64,000 nt of DNA from NCBI GenBank assembly GCA_019059635.1, contig JAGVRJ010000012.1, positions 806,001-870,000 of the forward strand, in the 5' to 3' direction. The notes under the pieces were generated by a model, which saw only the letters and a program-made list of their open reading frames with translations, was not told the DNA's origin and did no database searches. Position 1 is the stretch's first letter; each line of letters begins with the position of its first letter. Below are positions 1-11,526 of this stretch, piece by piece. Both the position numbers and the translations under genes were made by a program. The stretch comes from Proales similis (lineage: Eukaryota; Rotifera; Eurotatoria; Ploima; Proalidae).

Positions 1-418
1 ATTTTTCTTGAGCTTGTTTTCTCGTAGCAAACTTTTTTCAATCCCAGATTGACAATTTTCTTCCGTAGCAAAGGGCTTATTGATTATTGAGTCAGTTTGT
101 TAGTTCTCAGATAATTGGGTCTTTTGCATTTACTATTGAATGCTTTTTATTTGGGATATTTCTTTTCATGCCACAGATGCTTGAAGCTTTATCGACCGTT
201 AGTTCAGAATCGATCACCTTACAAATTACTACGTATTATGTGTTCGGTTATACATACAAAAAAAACTATTCGAGGATATTTATAGTCAAATATGGAAATA
301 CTCAAGGTATTTTTACTTTTAAGGGGCAATTCTAAGCCTATTACCTCGATTACCATTTACTGCCCTTATCGCATGATATCTCGTTTCGAATAAAGCAAGG
401 GACTTTATAAGTGGTTTG
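1..418. other. No gene recognised at left edge
   Basis: AT-rich sequence downstream of the coiled-coil gene that ends near 419 on the minus strand. The open frame at 87-335 (plus) has no recognisable domain and AT-driven composition, so I do not call it. The stretch may be 3' UTR plus spacer. Confidence 0.4.
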
Positions 419-3400
419 CTCAACTTACAGCATTATCGTTATTTGTACGCATAAGGCGCTCTATTCGTTCCACATCGTTTCTCAGCTTTTCATATTCTTG
501 ACTCCTTTAATTCTGGTTAATTAAAAGATAAAATCAATAAACTGTTAATTAATAAAATTGCCTCGTTTTAACTTCACTAGTTAGACCTTTTTTTGTTTCT
601 TCACTGTTCTGTTCAAGCTTCAAATTTTTTCGAGAAATATATGAAAATCAATTCACAAATTATCAATTATCAAAGCTCACCGTATCCTGCCTTCTTATAA
701 GTTCATATTGGAAGTCTTTTGATTCCTGGCGGATGCCTTCCACTGTCTTTTCTAGTTGATTTATCTTTTCTACATTTTGATCCAGGCTTTTTTTAGTATC
801 TTCTTTGACCTTTAGCAAATAATCAAAATTTAAAAAATGAATTGAAAACCAGACGTAAGACAGAAAAGAAGCACAAATCAACATCATCAGTAATATGAGT
901 AGAAAAATAATCATTTAGTTCAAATTTGTAGCTGTGGTTGACAGCTCATGTAGGATGAGAAGATTTTTTGCGGGTATTTCTGTCGGTCAACCATCTTAAT
1001 TGTTACCATATTAATCTGCTTCATAAAAGTTTCGTTTTGAAGACCAATTTGATATTTCATTGAATCCTCCACTTTTTTTGAAGCTTTTTCATGGTCTGCT
1101 TTGAGTTCATCCAGACGTTTACGATTGTTTGTCTCGTGTTCTTCTTGGGTCATTTTTAACTTAGTTTGCCCTTCATCAAAGTGGCGTAAAAGACGATCTG
1201 TTTCTTCCTTTAACTTCCAATCCGCTCTTTAGGGTAAATAAATACGTAGAAGAAAATGTAAAACTTCTTTACGCGTTTATCCCTATCTCGGTTATTTTCT
1301 TCAGCATCGTTTATTTTAGAGTTGATTTCTTCAATGCGTTGGTTAAAAGTCGGAATTTGAATATTTTCTATCTTAAACATGGTGTCATTCAACTCTTTGA
1401 CTTTTTCTTCTGCATTTTTTGAAGCATCTATCTGAGACTTAAGGCGGTTTCTTATTTCTTTAATGTCCGCTTCATTTTTTTCGAGATCTCCCTTAAACTG
1501 TTCATGTTTTTTGATAGTTCTATCAAGTTCTTGTCGGCTTGCAAACTGATTTTGTGATACAGATAAAGTTTAAAGACACAATTACAACAACTAAGAGCTA
1601 TTTTTAATAAACAGCACAACAAAGCAAACCTGTTCGCGAGTTTCGTTCATGCGGGTGCTGAGGTTTCCGATCGTCGATTGAAAAGACTGCATTGATTGTG
1701 TAAACTTTTCATTATAGTTTTCTAATCGTTCGTTCATGTCTTTTTCACTTGTTTTTCTGAATATCAATGCGTGAGGAATCCGGTTTGATAACTACACAAC
1801 ATAAGCAGAATTTAAACCTTGCTTTGATTTCGGCACTGAGAATCTTTTCAAACTGTTTGCTTCGCTCTTCGCTCTGCTTTTCAATCAAATTAAGGCCTTC
1901 ATTTAATTTTCTTATGGAATCAGTGGTCTTGGTACTTATTTCCTTAAAAAATTATCAAATTTGATCGTTATAGGTCCAAAATGCAGATTGGTTCAAATCA
2001 ATAAAATATAAATATTCAAAAGACAAAAAACCAATCGAATACCCTTAGTTCATCTCGATTTGTTCTAAGTTCATCTTCGAGGTTTTTCTTCATCGTATCA
2101 ATTCGAAGTTCATTGCTTTCTTTGAGATTGGTTTGAAATTTTAGCCTTTGCTCCCTTTCTTCTCGACCCCACTTAAAATTTTGATTTGAAGATGAAAAAT
2201 ATAACTATATGATAACTTGATCGATAATAAATCTAAACTAGAATTGGTCGCACCTTTTCGACTTCAGCCATTCTATTAAGCAAATCTTCCTTAGTTTTTT
2301 CAACACGTTCGTTAACTTGCATCATCGTTGAATCCTTTTGCTCCAAAAGTAAAGTATTCGTACGAGTTTTTTCAGAATCGACTAATTGCAAAATCTCTCT
2401 CTTGCATGATTCAATAGCTCGGATAGTTTCTCCATTTCGCATCTTTTCATCGTTTAAAGCTTTGTATATATCATTGATCCTAAAAAATTTGGATTTTTTA
2501 GGGAAAATATGAAATCGAGAATCTTATCTAACCTAATGTTAATTGCTTGCTCCTTTTTCCTTTGCTCTTCTTTATCATATTCTTGACGGCCTTTGATCTC
2601 ATTAACAAACTCGCGAATTTCATTTATTTTGTTCTCCAATAATGACCGTGTATTCGCCAAATTATTTTCTGTATGGACCATGCTATCTTGTTGCTTCCGC
2701 ATCACGTCGATCTTTGAAATGAGTGAGAATTTAGAAATAAGTATATTGATTTTTTAAAAAATTCAAAAGATCTTAATTTTCTGCAAAGCTCACTTACTCT
2801 CTGATAATTAATAGTTGTTAGTTTAAAGAAACAAAAGTTAAACTTGGATGTTAAAGGCTAATAAGTCTGTTATAATTGATATAATTACATGCTGGCGGCT
2901 TTCGTCCTCTAATCTCCTGGTTTTGTTGCGAAGATCACCACTCACTATACTTATGTTCATGGCTTCCATATCTACTCGTCCTTTAATATTTTTTATTTCC
3001 TCCAAAAGAGAATTTGCGTTTCGCTCAAGATTTTCCTTTGATGCTTGAAGTTCATCGATCTGCATGCGTAGGTTTTCTAGACGTTGGGCCTGATAATCTT
3101 TTTGGGTAAAAAGGTCTCGATGAGCAAGTGTACTGCTCTGCTCCATATTTTTGGTGACCATTATAAGTGACTGAACCGCGTTTCGGTCTTCTTGGAGGGA
3201 ATCCTCAGCACGTTTCAGCCGATTCGTTAGTTGTAGCATGTTATCCATTTGCAGTTTATAATTATTTTCCAAGACAGTTCTAGCATTCTTTTCTTCAGCC
3301 AAGGATTCAAAACTTTTTCGAAGAGAGACCGCCAGCTCGTTTTGTAACCTGACAACTTCTTCAAGTAAAGCTCTATTGCTGACTTCTGTCACTTGTAAGC

Positions 3401-3705
3401 GGCTTTCAAGCTGCTTGACTCGTTGCTGCGTGTTGCTTAGCTCAATGGCCGCACTAAACATGATTTAAGGCTATTTATAAATAGTTTTTGCTTCAGAAAA
3501 AATTACTTAAAAGATCCCGAATTTCTCGACGACCTAATGGGAGTTATATTGCGTAAAGCTGGTAGCTGCTCTCGGCTTGAAATATTCAAATCATTTGGCC
3601 TAGAAAAAGAGCTTGGTCAATAATAGTTGACAATTTTTCACATAAAAACACCCACGAGTCCGGAAGCTCCTCGATTATCAAGCGATTACTTCGTCTCTGA
3701 GACAT
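419..3705 (-). CDS. Multi-exon coiled-coil protein, family not recognised
   Basis: Start taken at ATG 3705 (MSQRRSNRLIIEELPDS). A short intron leads to an exon reading PNDLNISSREQLPALRNITP, which splices at 3460 to the long exon 2838-3460. That exon and those after it (about 2454-2705, 2233-2442, 1390-1550, 1080-1390, 663-820) are almost pure heptad coiled coil rich in E, K, Q, R and N. A last exon near 419-515 would end LMRTNNDNAVS and stop at 419. I could not fix every 3' junction, so the C-terminus is uncertain. The hydrophobic run in the open frame at 840-914 most likely lies in an intron, because a donor near 1007 and an acceptor near 813 join two coiled-coil segments in frame. A FAM81-type or centrosomal coiled-coil protein is possible but unproven. 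Confidence 0.6.
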
Positions 3706-4240
3706 GTTTCTTTGAAAGAAAGTTCTTCTAAATTAGCATAAAAATATGTCCAAGAAGATTTTTACGTAAAGAACACCAAAACACCACTATTGAAGTCTCG
3801 AAGCCGTACAAAAAGCTAATTGTGAAGATATATAGCATAAATTAGTTTCTTGTAGATTTATGGGAACATAATCTTCCAATTTGATTCTCTAAAATCCTCT
3901 AACCTTAGAGAATAATTACTTGAGTTTATTATGTCACCATAGTAATATTGGTTTGTTGAGTTAACATGAGTTTCTTAAGTTAGTAATCATTACATGAATA
4001 GTTCGAATGGACTTATCGTTTTCTGCTGATATAATACCTCTCCCAACTTTTTTCAGCATATAAGTCTAGGCAAGTAATAATCTAAAATCTCTTCTTTAGG
4101 CAACATACTTTATTTTTTCAGTTTATCGAACCGTTTTATTTATAAAGAATATTAAATTCTTAAAATACGACTGGATTCTCATGTTAAAGACTAATGAAAA
4201 AATAAACATATTGCGGGCATCAGTTTTGGAGATAAGAAAG
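3706..4240. other. Spacer between two minus-strand genes
   Basis: About 535 bp of AT-rich sequence between the stop of the small membrane protein gene and the ATG of the coiled-coil gene. It should hold the 3' UTR of the first and the promoter of the second. I saw no coding signal, repeat or RNA gene. Confidence 0.4.
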
Positions 4241-4976
4241 CTAGTGTTGGTGGTTAGATTTTACCGGGTCGACTGCAAAGACCGAATAGCGTGTCGACTG
4301 ATACACTTTTCGAGCCGAATCTGTTGGCTTTGTATCGCGTTTATAAAACCAATTTGCTGAATCAGATTTGCTTCGAGTTCTAGGATTTTCCTCCGCCTCA
4401 ACAACATAGACTGTGCTCTCTGGCGAGTTAAGTATCCGGATTGAGTTGGCTGACTGTACTGGATTTTTATCCAAATTATTTTTAGGCTCAGTGAAAATAG
4501 CATTGCCTTGATTCACCGCCTGTCCATTAATTCCTTTAGCTCTTGAAGGTTCTTTTTTTGGTTTTTCATCATCTTCAAACGCTTCATCATCTTAAGTTAA
4601 TTTTGTCACGGTTAAGGTAAAATCCCGCAAATGTATTTAACGATTAATAAATTACCTAGTTGGTCAAGCTCCTTAAGTTTTTTTTTACTATAGCAATAGT
4701 AAACAATAACAAAAGTTGCAGTAATTAATAGTGCGATAAGGATCAAGCCAAATATCACCGATACAGCACTAACAACTTGTAAATAGAGGGAAATTTCAAT
4801 TAATGCTTGAGCTTACATTATTAAAGGCGTAAGATCAAAAGATGTCGATTGGCAAGTTATGACCTATTCAAAAAGATTAAAAATTAATATTATTGCCTGT
4901 GATAAGTGAGTACCGGAATATTGCACAAAACGAATCCTAGACCAACGCCGATTCGATTTGCTTTTAAAGTCATCAT
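4241..4976 (-). CDS. Small single-pass membrane protein, unknown family
   Basis: Four exons splice in frame from ATG 4976 to the TAG at 4241. The N-terminus MMTLKANRIGVGLGFVLCNI looks like a signal peptide and is followed by a short extracellular piece with a Cys (VITCQSTSFDLTPLI). A strong membrane segment (about VSAVSVIFGLILIALLITAT) and Tyr/Cys/Lys-rich flank follow, then a cytoplasmic tail of roughly 110 residues. The tail starts KKKLKELDQLDDEAFEDDEK and ends SNHQH. Predicted length is about 200 aa. Introns are short: donors GTACTC, GTAAGC and GTAATT, acceptors ATAG, CAAG and TAAG. I recognise no domain. The layout suits a type I adaptor or regulatory subunit, but that is inference from topology only. 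Confidence 0.6.
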
Positions 4977-5698
4977 AAAATTATTTGTGGTCTTATGCCT
5001 TAGAAAAGTTTAGACTAAAATTTTTAAAGTAAAAAAAGTAATAAACAGTGACTTGGCGTGATTTAAATAACGTTTGGCTTAGTTTCAATGATTGAATGAA
5101 TAAAATAATGCAATGGATCAGGGTTCTTTTAGTGTGCAGGATTAAGAATTACTGTGCAAACAATTTTCTAAAAGCGAATATCGTTCGAGTTCTGGTGGGC
5201 CAACTTTAAAACATAATGCAAGGTTTCTTAAAACGAAATCAACCTTAATTCAATCAATATTTACTCATCTGTTTCATCAGGCTATTGAACCAACAATATA
5301 AACTTTTTTGAAAATATTGTCGGAGAGAATAACAATAATTTTTTCTTTATTTATTGTCTCTATTGAATTGTATCAACAACTTAAGCTTTTTCAAGTTTCA
5401 TTTTTACCTCTTTATTTTTTTTCTCGGAGGGTTAAATATTGACAAATTCTATGATTCGTCTAAGGTCTAAAGCTGAGGAAGAAACCATCTAAGCCGCTTT
5501 CCTTTTTGCCATTTTTTATGTGTCTAAATAATAGACCAGCTAACTAATTTGGTTAAGACTCTTTCTTAGACCAGGCATATAATAACATGGGGTCAAGGTC
5601 ATCATACACAGTAGTTATCAAATCTGCATAAAAAGATATTAAACCATAGACAGTAAAAGATACAATCCAAAGACTGTTTTCTGAAACCGAAGTATAAA
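4977..5698. promoter_or_regulatory. Divergent intergenic region, membrane protein / INCENP
   Basis: About 720 bp separating the divergent starts at 4976 (minus) and 5699 (plus). By position it must carry both promoters. I see AT-rich sequence without a convincing TATA box or repeat and no open frame worth calling. Confidence 0.35.
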
Positions 5699-7921
5699 AT
5701 GGTAAAAAAAGGAAAGAAAACAACCAAAACCAAAGCTTCTAGATTCGGAGAAGAAGGCAGTGAAGAGGCGCAGGCCAACTTTCTTCAATCATTAAATTTT
5801 CTACACCAACAGCTAAAATCAAACCAATTATCTGAAATCAGAATTCGTTTCGATCAGCTTATAAGAGATTTTCAAAATGAACAACTACTTGAGTGTGCTC
5901 AAACGCCAACAAGAATTAAAAAACACAACGAAAGGTAAAAATAAAAAGCTTCCGTTCTGCCCACCAATCTAAACATTTTTCATTAAAAAAGGCTGGTTCT
6001 TAAGATCAAAACCCCAATGTATTCTAGTCATCGCCCTCCGATTCCAAAATCGAACGTTATTGCCAAAAACAAAAAACGCAGTATGGCCGATAGAAGTATC
6101 AAGTAATACCGAATACCATAGCCTCTGATTAAGCTTTTTATTAAATAAAATATTAAAAGTGAGAAGGAAAAAGAAAACTCCAAGAACCAACAAACCGCAC
6201 AAAAAAACGATTATTCCAGAACAGGAAAGAAGAAGAAAAAGAAGCAGACAGAAACAGCTCTGAAGAACAGCGACCAGTTGAGTGATTCCAATCCGAAAAA
6301 AAAGAAACGAATAAACGAGCCGAATGAATTGGTTGCAGCAAATTCTGAGCCTGAAACAAATAACGGTAAAACTCCAACTTCTAATAGAACAGTCGTAGTT
6401 GGCTCAACAGTCAAGCGTACCAATCGCCCTCTTACTCGGGGGGCTGCAGCCAGACGAGCTGCCTTGGGTGTACCAACGTCAAGTAAAATACCAACCATAC
6501 CGCGGCCATCAAAAATCGAGCGTATTCGCAGTTCAGTTGAAAATCGAAAACAAAGTCTGCGAAAGTCTCATAAGTCAAATACCAGTACTCTGAAAGCCAA
6601 GCTTTTTCTGGAAGAAATTTCTAAAGATGGTTCTCAGAACGCTAAAATTACATCAAAGCTTTCTCTATCAATTCCTACCTCGCATGAATCGGAAACGAAA
6701 ATAAATTGTGAGAAGATTAGAGTAGCATCCAACATCAATGCAAATGTCAGTTCAGAGCAGGACAAGGACCTAATTTATGAAATAATCAAATCCAATCCTC
6801 CGAGCTGCCAGATAAAAAAAATGAGCACTGACGATACAGATGAAAACTTTGCGTCTTCGGATAACCAGGACCTTATGACATCTTCTCCTCCTGCCACTAT
6901 TACAAATCAGACAGGAGCAAGAGGACTAGTTAGAATAAATTCCAAGCGTGATAGTTATTTGAAATTCCTTGAGAGAAATACTCCATCAAAACTCACGCTT
7001 AAAGAGCAGGAAGAGAAAAAGAGGATTGAACTGGCTCAAAAGCAAGCGAAAGAACGTGAACGACTGCAAGAACTTGAAAAACAAAAAAGAGAAGCTCAAG
7101 AAGATAAAAAAAGAAAGAGAGAAGAAAAAATGCGCCGTATTCAAGAACATCGCGAGATGAAAATGGCTGAGACCGTTGCGAAAGCTAAGGAGCTCGAGAA
7201 AAAAATGGGAGAAGAAACTCGTATTAAACGTCTCACTCAATCTAAACAAGTAAACTCGACTCAAATGGCTATTGGAAACGGGAACCTATTGGCATCTGCC
7301 AAGAAGAAAACTTCGATAGCCTTAGTCAACAAAAATTCTAAAACGCTTGTCACGAGCATTTCAAATCAAGAAATTCTTACTTCTTTTAAAAAAACTGTAG
7401 AGTTAACTCAAGGATTTGAGCAGCAGAGAAAGATTATAAATGCAGAAATAGCAAATTTAAAAAAAAATTCAATTATGTCCGAGAGCAGACCAATTGACAT
7501 TCATGGTAAAAATGGATTGGAGAAAACATTTTTTGTTGGCACACATAATCCTATTCAATCATATGCTCCAACACCACTTCAGCCTCCGAGGCTTAAAGAT
7601 ATAAATAATTACGATGTTAGTGATCTTCGTTCCGATGACGAGACTGACGATGAAGAGGATCCGAGTAAACCATTGCCTGACTGGGCTCGTGAACCGCAAC
7701 TAAGTATCAAAGCTCAAAATCAAGCGATTCAAATGATTAACTTTACAAAACTGTTTGCTGCTTCTTGTGAACAAGAGGTCGATCTTACTTCTATATTTAC
7801 AATTAAAAGAAAAAAGTTTACGGAGCGTTCCAGCAGTGCATGTTGGAACACTGAGCCAGTCTGGCGATCTAACGGGTTAACTGGAGAAGAATCATTCATG
7901 CAAATAAGAAAGTGCCTGTAA
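5699..7921 (+). CDS. INCENP: Inner centromere protein (INCENP)
   Basis: Scaffold of the chromosomal passenger complex, which activates Aurora B at centromeres and the spindle midzone. The diagnostic feature is the C-terminal IN-box: acidic DLRSDDETDDEEDPSKPLPD, then WAREPQ, a hydrophobic segment (VDLTSIFTIKRKKF) and the Ser-rich TERSSSACW motif that Aurora kinases phosphorylate in this family. Before it lies a long charged single alpha-helix (about 6990-7210). Exon 1 (5699-5934) is helical and would be the Survivin/Borealin-binding end. It ends in phase 2 (NE-ag|gt) and joins in frame to an acceptor at 6159, avoiding the stops between. This gives 665 aa, close to the usual INCENP size. The acceptor has a weak pyrimidine tract, so the first junction is less certain than the rest. 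Confidence 0.88.
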
Positions 7922-8219
7922 AAGTGGTTGTAATGATCTCTCATGTATTTGCTTTTATACGTGGTCTAATTAAATTCTGTTTATAATGCTCTATTTTTTC
8001 ATTCTGTATAAAACTTTTGCTAAGACAAAGATTTTTTATTAGATAAAAGAAAAACCCTTTTAGGATTTTTTCTCTTTTTTGGATTATGTTTATTTACAAA
8101 AAGCTGATTGTTTCTTAAGTATACATTTTACGCCTAGCGTTGAACTTACACTTTTCCAAATCTTTCTGAGCGCATTTTTTTTTTGTCCTTGGACAGAAAC
8201 TGTTGAGACTTGAAAACAA

Positions 8220-8826
8220 CTAGTTTAAGGTCAATTTTACTTCTTCGCCCACTATTCCAAATCGTTCCTTTCGCTTTTCGATTACCTCATTCTTTAGAAA
8301 ATCTCATAAGCGATTGATAAAGTTAACTTAAGGGTAAACTACATTATCTGCATTATTTTGAACAGGGTCTAGACCAAATCGCTCGGCTCTTTTTTTCAAA
8401 GCATCTTGATTGACAAATGATGCATTGTTTGTTCCGAATCTTTTAGCTCTTTCCTCAATTTTATTATCTGCTGACTTTTCATTGTTTGTTCCAAATCTTT
8501 GAGCTCGAAGTGCTTTCTTAGCGTTATCATTTTGAAGTCCAAATTTCTTAATTCTTTGTTCCATTTTCTTTTGAAAACTAATAAAAGAAATTTGTTGGGC
8601 TTAAGTTAGTTCTAGTCACTTCTGCATCCGTCAGAATTTCGCAAGTTTTCAGCTTTTCTCCACCAGAAGGGTTGCTTAATTGGTCATTCCTGAAAATTCG
8701 GAACATGTAGTAAAATAATTATTTATAAAAAGATAACTAATTAGTAAATCTAAAAACTCACACAAAATTGTTACTCCCTGTATTTTCCAATGTGCCTGAA
8801 GAAGAAAGCTTGTCAGGAGAACTCAT
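8220..8826 (-). CDS. SARNP: SARNP/Tho1-type mRNA export factor lacking a SAP domain
   Basis: Four exons (8826-8762, 8689-8620, 8567-8343, 8291-8220) join in frame to 143 aa. The signature is the repeated RFG motif of the Tho1/MOS11 C-terminal region: RIKKFG, RAQRFGTN, RAKRFGTN, KRAERFGLD and finally KRKERFGIV. In SARNP this region contacts the RNA helicase UAP56/DDX39B during mRNA export. Family members normally begin with a SAP DNA-binding motif of about 35 residues. Here the N-terminus is a Ser/Asn-rich stretch (MSSPDKLSSSGTLENTGSNN) with no SAP. The upstream MCAT stop lies only 108 bp away, leaving no room for a missing exon unless the transcript starts inside MCAT. The last exon needs a 51 bp intron; without it the frame stops after VVYP. 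Confidence 0.8.
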
Positions 8827-8934
8827 CCTATGATCAATTCCAAAATTATTGGTTTATAATGGTCATAAATATTTTTTCGACTTCTTACAGCCGTCAAATT
8901 TTTAATCATTATCACTTGTTCATAAAAGTTTTTA

Positions 8935-10070
8935 TTAAGCTTGGATGTGTTTATAAAAACTGTGCGCTTTTTTATTTATAAGCCTTATAATAGGACCAGT
9001 TTGGGCAGCAGGACCACATTCAATTATATCTGGATAAATTCGATCTGGGGCCTGGGATGGTGATCTCTTCTGCTCCTTAAAATCTTGCATGGAATCGACT
9101 GAGCAATCTTCATTTGGGAGATTCTGATCAAAATAGAGGGTATTTAAAATTTGCTCCCATTTAACTGGAGAACTAACTTGTTTGACCAGATTCTGCTTAA
9201 TTTTTAGAGGGTTAAGACATAAACTCGAATCGAAATTCGAATAGAATTTCAATATAGGTTTTCGTATTGTTATTTGGTTGATAATTTCTGACAAGGGTTT
9301 TTCGGCGGGCTTCATTAGCTTTGTATGAAAAGCCCCACTAACTGGTATCCTTTTAACTTTTTTTATATTAAACTCTTTCGAATTTAGTTCAATGAAATCG
9401 AGAGCTTCTTGATGACCTCCAATCACTTTGCACTGAGCTGATAAGTAGTTAGCTATCTAGATTTTGAGCTTTAGAGTTTAGATACTTGAATTTTTTTCAC
9501 AATTAAGTACTTCACAAACTATGGGCGGCTCAAGCTTTAGTCTTTCTTGGCACCATTTACGTGCAGCCAACATACCCAAATTTAATTGAGAATCTCTCCC
9601 GAGAAAGACAGTCATCAAACCACTATTAACTTCTTCAGTAATTTTTTGCATGGCATCACAACGAACTTTTATCACTCTTAAAGCTAGTTATTAACATCAA
9701 AAGTTACTCGCGTAAATTTTTGTTTAGTTTTTTTTTTACCATCTTCAAATGTTAAAGCGTCTGCCAAAACAAGAGCAGCATACTCTCCTACACTAAATCC
9801 TGCCGTTGCATAGCATTCTTGTAAAAGTTTCGGTTGACTTAATTTGAGATATTCTACTGCGGCCAATGAGCTGACAAAAACTGCAGGTTGGCATACTCTG
9901 GTTTTGTCTAACTCTTCTTTTGGTCCGTTAAGGCATAATGAAAGTAAATCCACTTTGAAAATATTGCTTGCGATCTCAAACATGCGTTTCACATTTGAGA
10001 TCTGGAGAAATGATTTCCCCATTCCTACAAATTGAGAGCCTTGACCAGGAAAAATAATGATCGAAGGCAT
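8935..10070 (-). CDS. MCAT: Malonyl-CoA:ACP transacylase (mitochondrial type)
   Basis: Transfers malonyl from CoA to acyl carrier protein in mitochondrial fatty acid synthesis. Three exons (10070-9740, 9683-9486, 9452-8935) add to 348 aa. Motifs are FPGQGSQFVGMGK at the N-terminus, the nucleophile elbow GFSVGEYAAL with the catalytic Ser, the VKVRCDAMQ-type helix with its conserved Arg, and GAFHTKLM with the catalytic His. SPVKWEQ and ECGPAAQTG follow near the C-terminus. The called ATG starts right at the fold with no targeting peptide, unusual for a mitochondrial enzyme. An upstream ATG near 10163 followed by a 33 nt GT-AG intron would add a short basic leader in frame (…NSLSF-R-MPSII). That exon is possible but unproven. 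Confidence 0.9.
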
Positions 10071-11526
10071 TCTACTAAGCTGACTTTCAGAGACCGATTG
10101 TATTTACAAACTCAACGAGTTTAAAAGGTATATGCTATGGTAATCACGCAAAACAAACATCTCTTTTAGGCTAGTAGCCAGTAGCTTTGACTTATATATC
10201 CGTACTTTCTCTCAGATTTTGTAAAAAATTTAACTATCAAACTTAAAATTTGTCACATTTTCACGTTTCTTTTTCTTTCGTTTCTAAATTCTCTTTTTTT
10301 TGGTATTAAATTATAGTCACATCAACTCTTTTTTTAATGAATATTCCTTAAATTTAGAAACTTTAATCCAGTTGCTTGAATTAAATTCTTGAACTTAAGG
10401 TTTTATGATACAAATAATAACCGGAATGGGAGTTTGATGGTTTGATTGTAATTGATTTTTTCGTAACTCTTTTAATTACTTAAAATAAATTTGAACAGGA
10501 AAACCGACACATAGAACCCATGTAGTCCCACAAGTCAAAACCTTCATCATAATTTATTCATATGTTTATCGATCCCAAATTAATTTTTCATTAATATTTT
10601 GACGATTGCTCTTCATGTTATGCATAGGTTCTTGATTAATCAACGAGTTAATAGATGCAGTCTGCCTTTTTTTAAGTTAAGCAGAAAGCAGTATGTTTAT
10701 CAAGTTTTAAAACAACAGAAAACTTGGCCTTGGACAAGAATCTGATAACAGATATCTTATTTTGACATGAAAAGTTAAAAACTGATTCTTAAAATCGAAA
10801 ATTTTTTAGGTCTTAAATATTCGGCGAGGGCATGCATGATTCAGCAGATTCATTTGATATTCCTTTAATACCGATCGCAGCTAAAGCTAATAATGCGGTC
10901 CCACCTACTACACTCACACTTTTTAAAGAAATGAGCTTCAACAGTAATGACTTACAAAATTCTTTTTCCTTCATGAGTGGAGTCTGCAAAACAATTGCAA
11001 GTGACAACGTCACACCTACGAGTGTGAATACAAAGAGCACTCTCCAAGCTCCAATTTACCGGTATTTTATTTTTTGTCTATAGTTTTCGTCAAAACCGCT
11101 GATTTTTCTCGTAGTAATTAGTTTACTCGGTTCAAACCACGAAACTTTTATTGAATATAGAATAAGAAATTTCCCTTTATAGAATTGCTATTTAGTGCTT
11201 TTTGCAGCGTTTTATGTAAATCACCAAACCGATTACTATTTCTAGCCAATCAGTTCGAGCCTAATATTATCTCAGCATGGATTATGCGATGGTTTGATTA
11301 GAACGCGGTTCTCTTACTGCATTTCTGCTAAAATAAGCCAGTCGATCGAACGCTATAGATTATGATTTAGTTGTTGAATGCGGCTATTGTCTCTCGGCGT
11401 GTGGGACTTTGAGAAGAATCAAATAATTCGATCAGTTTCAACTAGTTTTTCATTTTTTATTCCTGAATGATATAAATCGCCTTTATCTTGCGTTTAGCTA
11501 GAACTTTCTGCTCTGAGTGACTCACA
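10071..11526. promoter_or_regulatory. Divergent intergenic region, MCAT / KCNAB
   Basis: About 1.45 kb between the divergent starts of MCAT and KCNAB. It probably holds both promoters and 5' UTRs. The only notable content is a minus-strand open frame at 10813-11040 with two hydrophobic segments but no in-frame ATG. It could be a terminal exon of a tiny membrane protein gene, but I found no partner exon. Confidence 0.35.

Noticed and set aside
663..914. Apparent membrane helix at the start of the last coiled-coil exon
   Set aside because: The hydrophobic part falls between a GT donor near 1007 and an AG acceptor near 813 that join coiled-coil segments in frame, so it is most likely intron.
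10813..11040. Minus-strand open frame with two hydrophobic segments
   Set aside because: No ATG, only a GTG at its start. An in-frame TAA lies just upstream and I found no upstream exon with a compatible splice. Could be real but is not supported.
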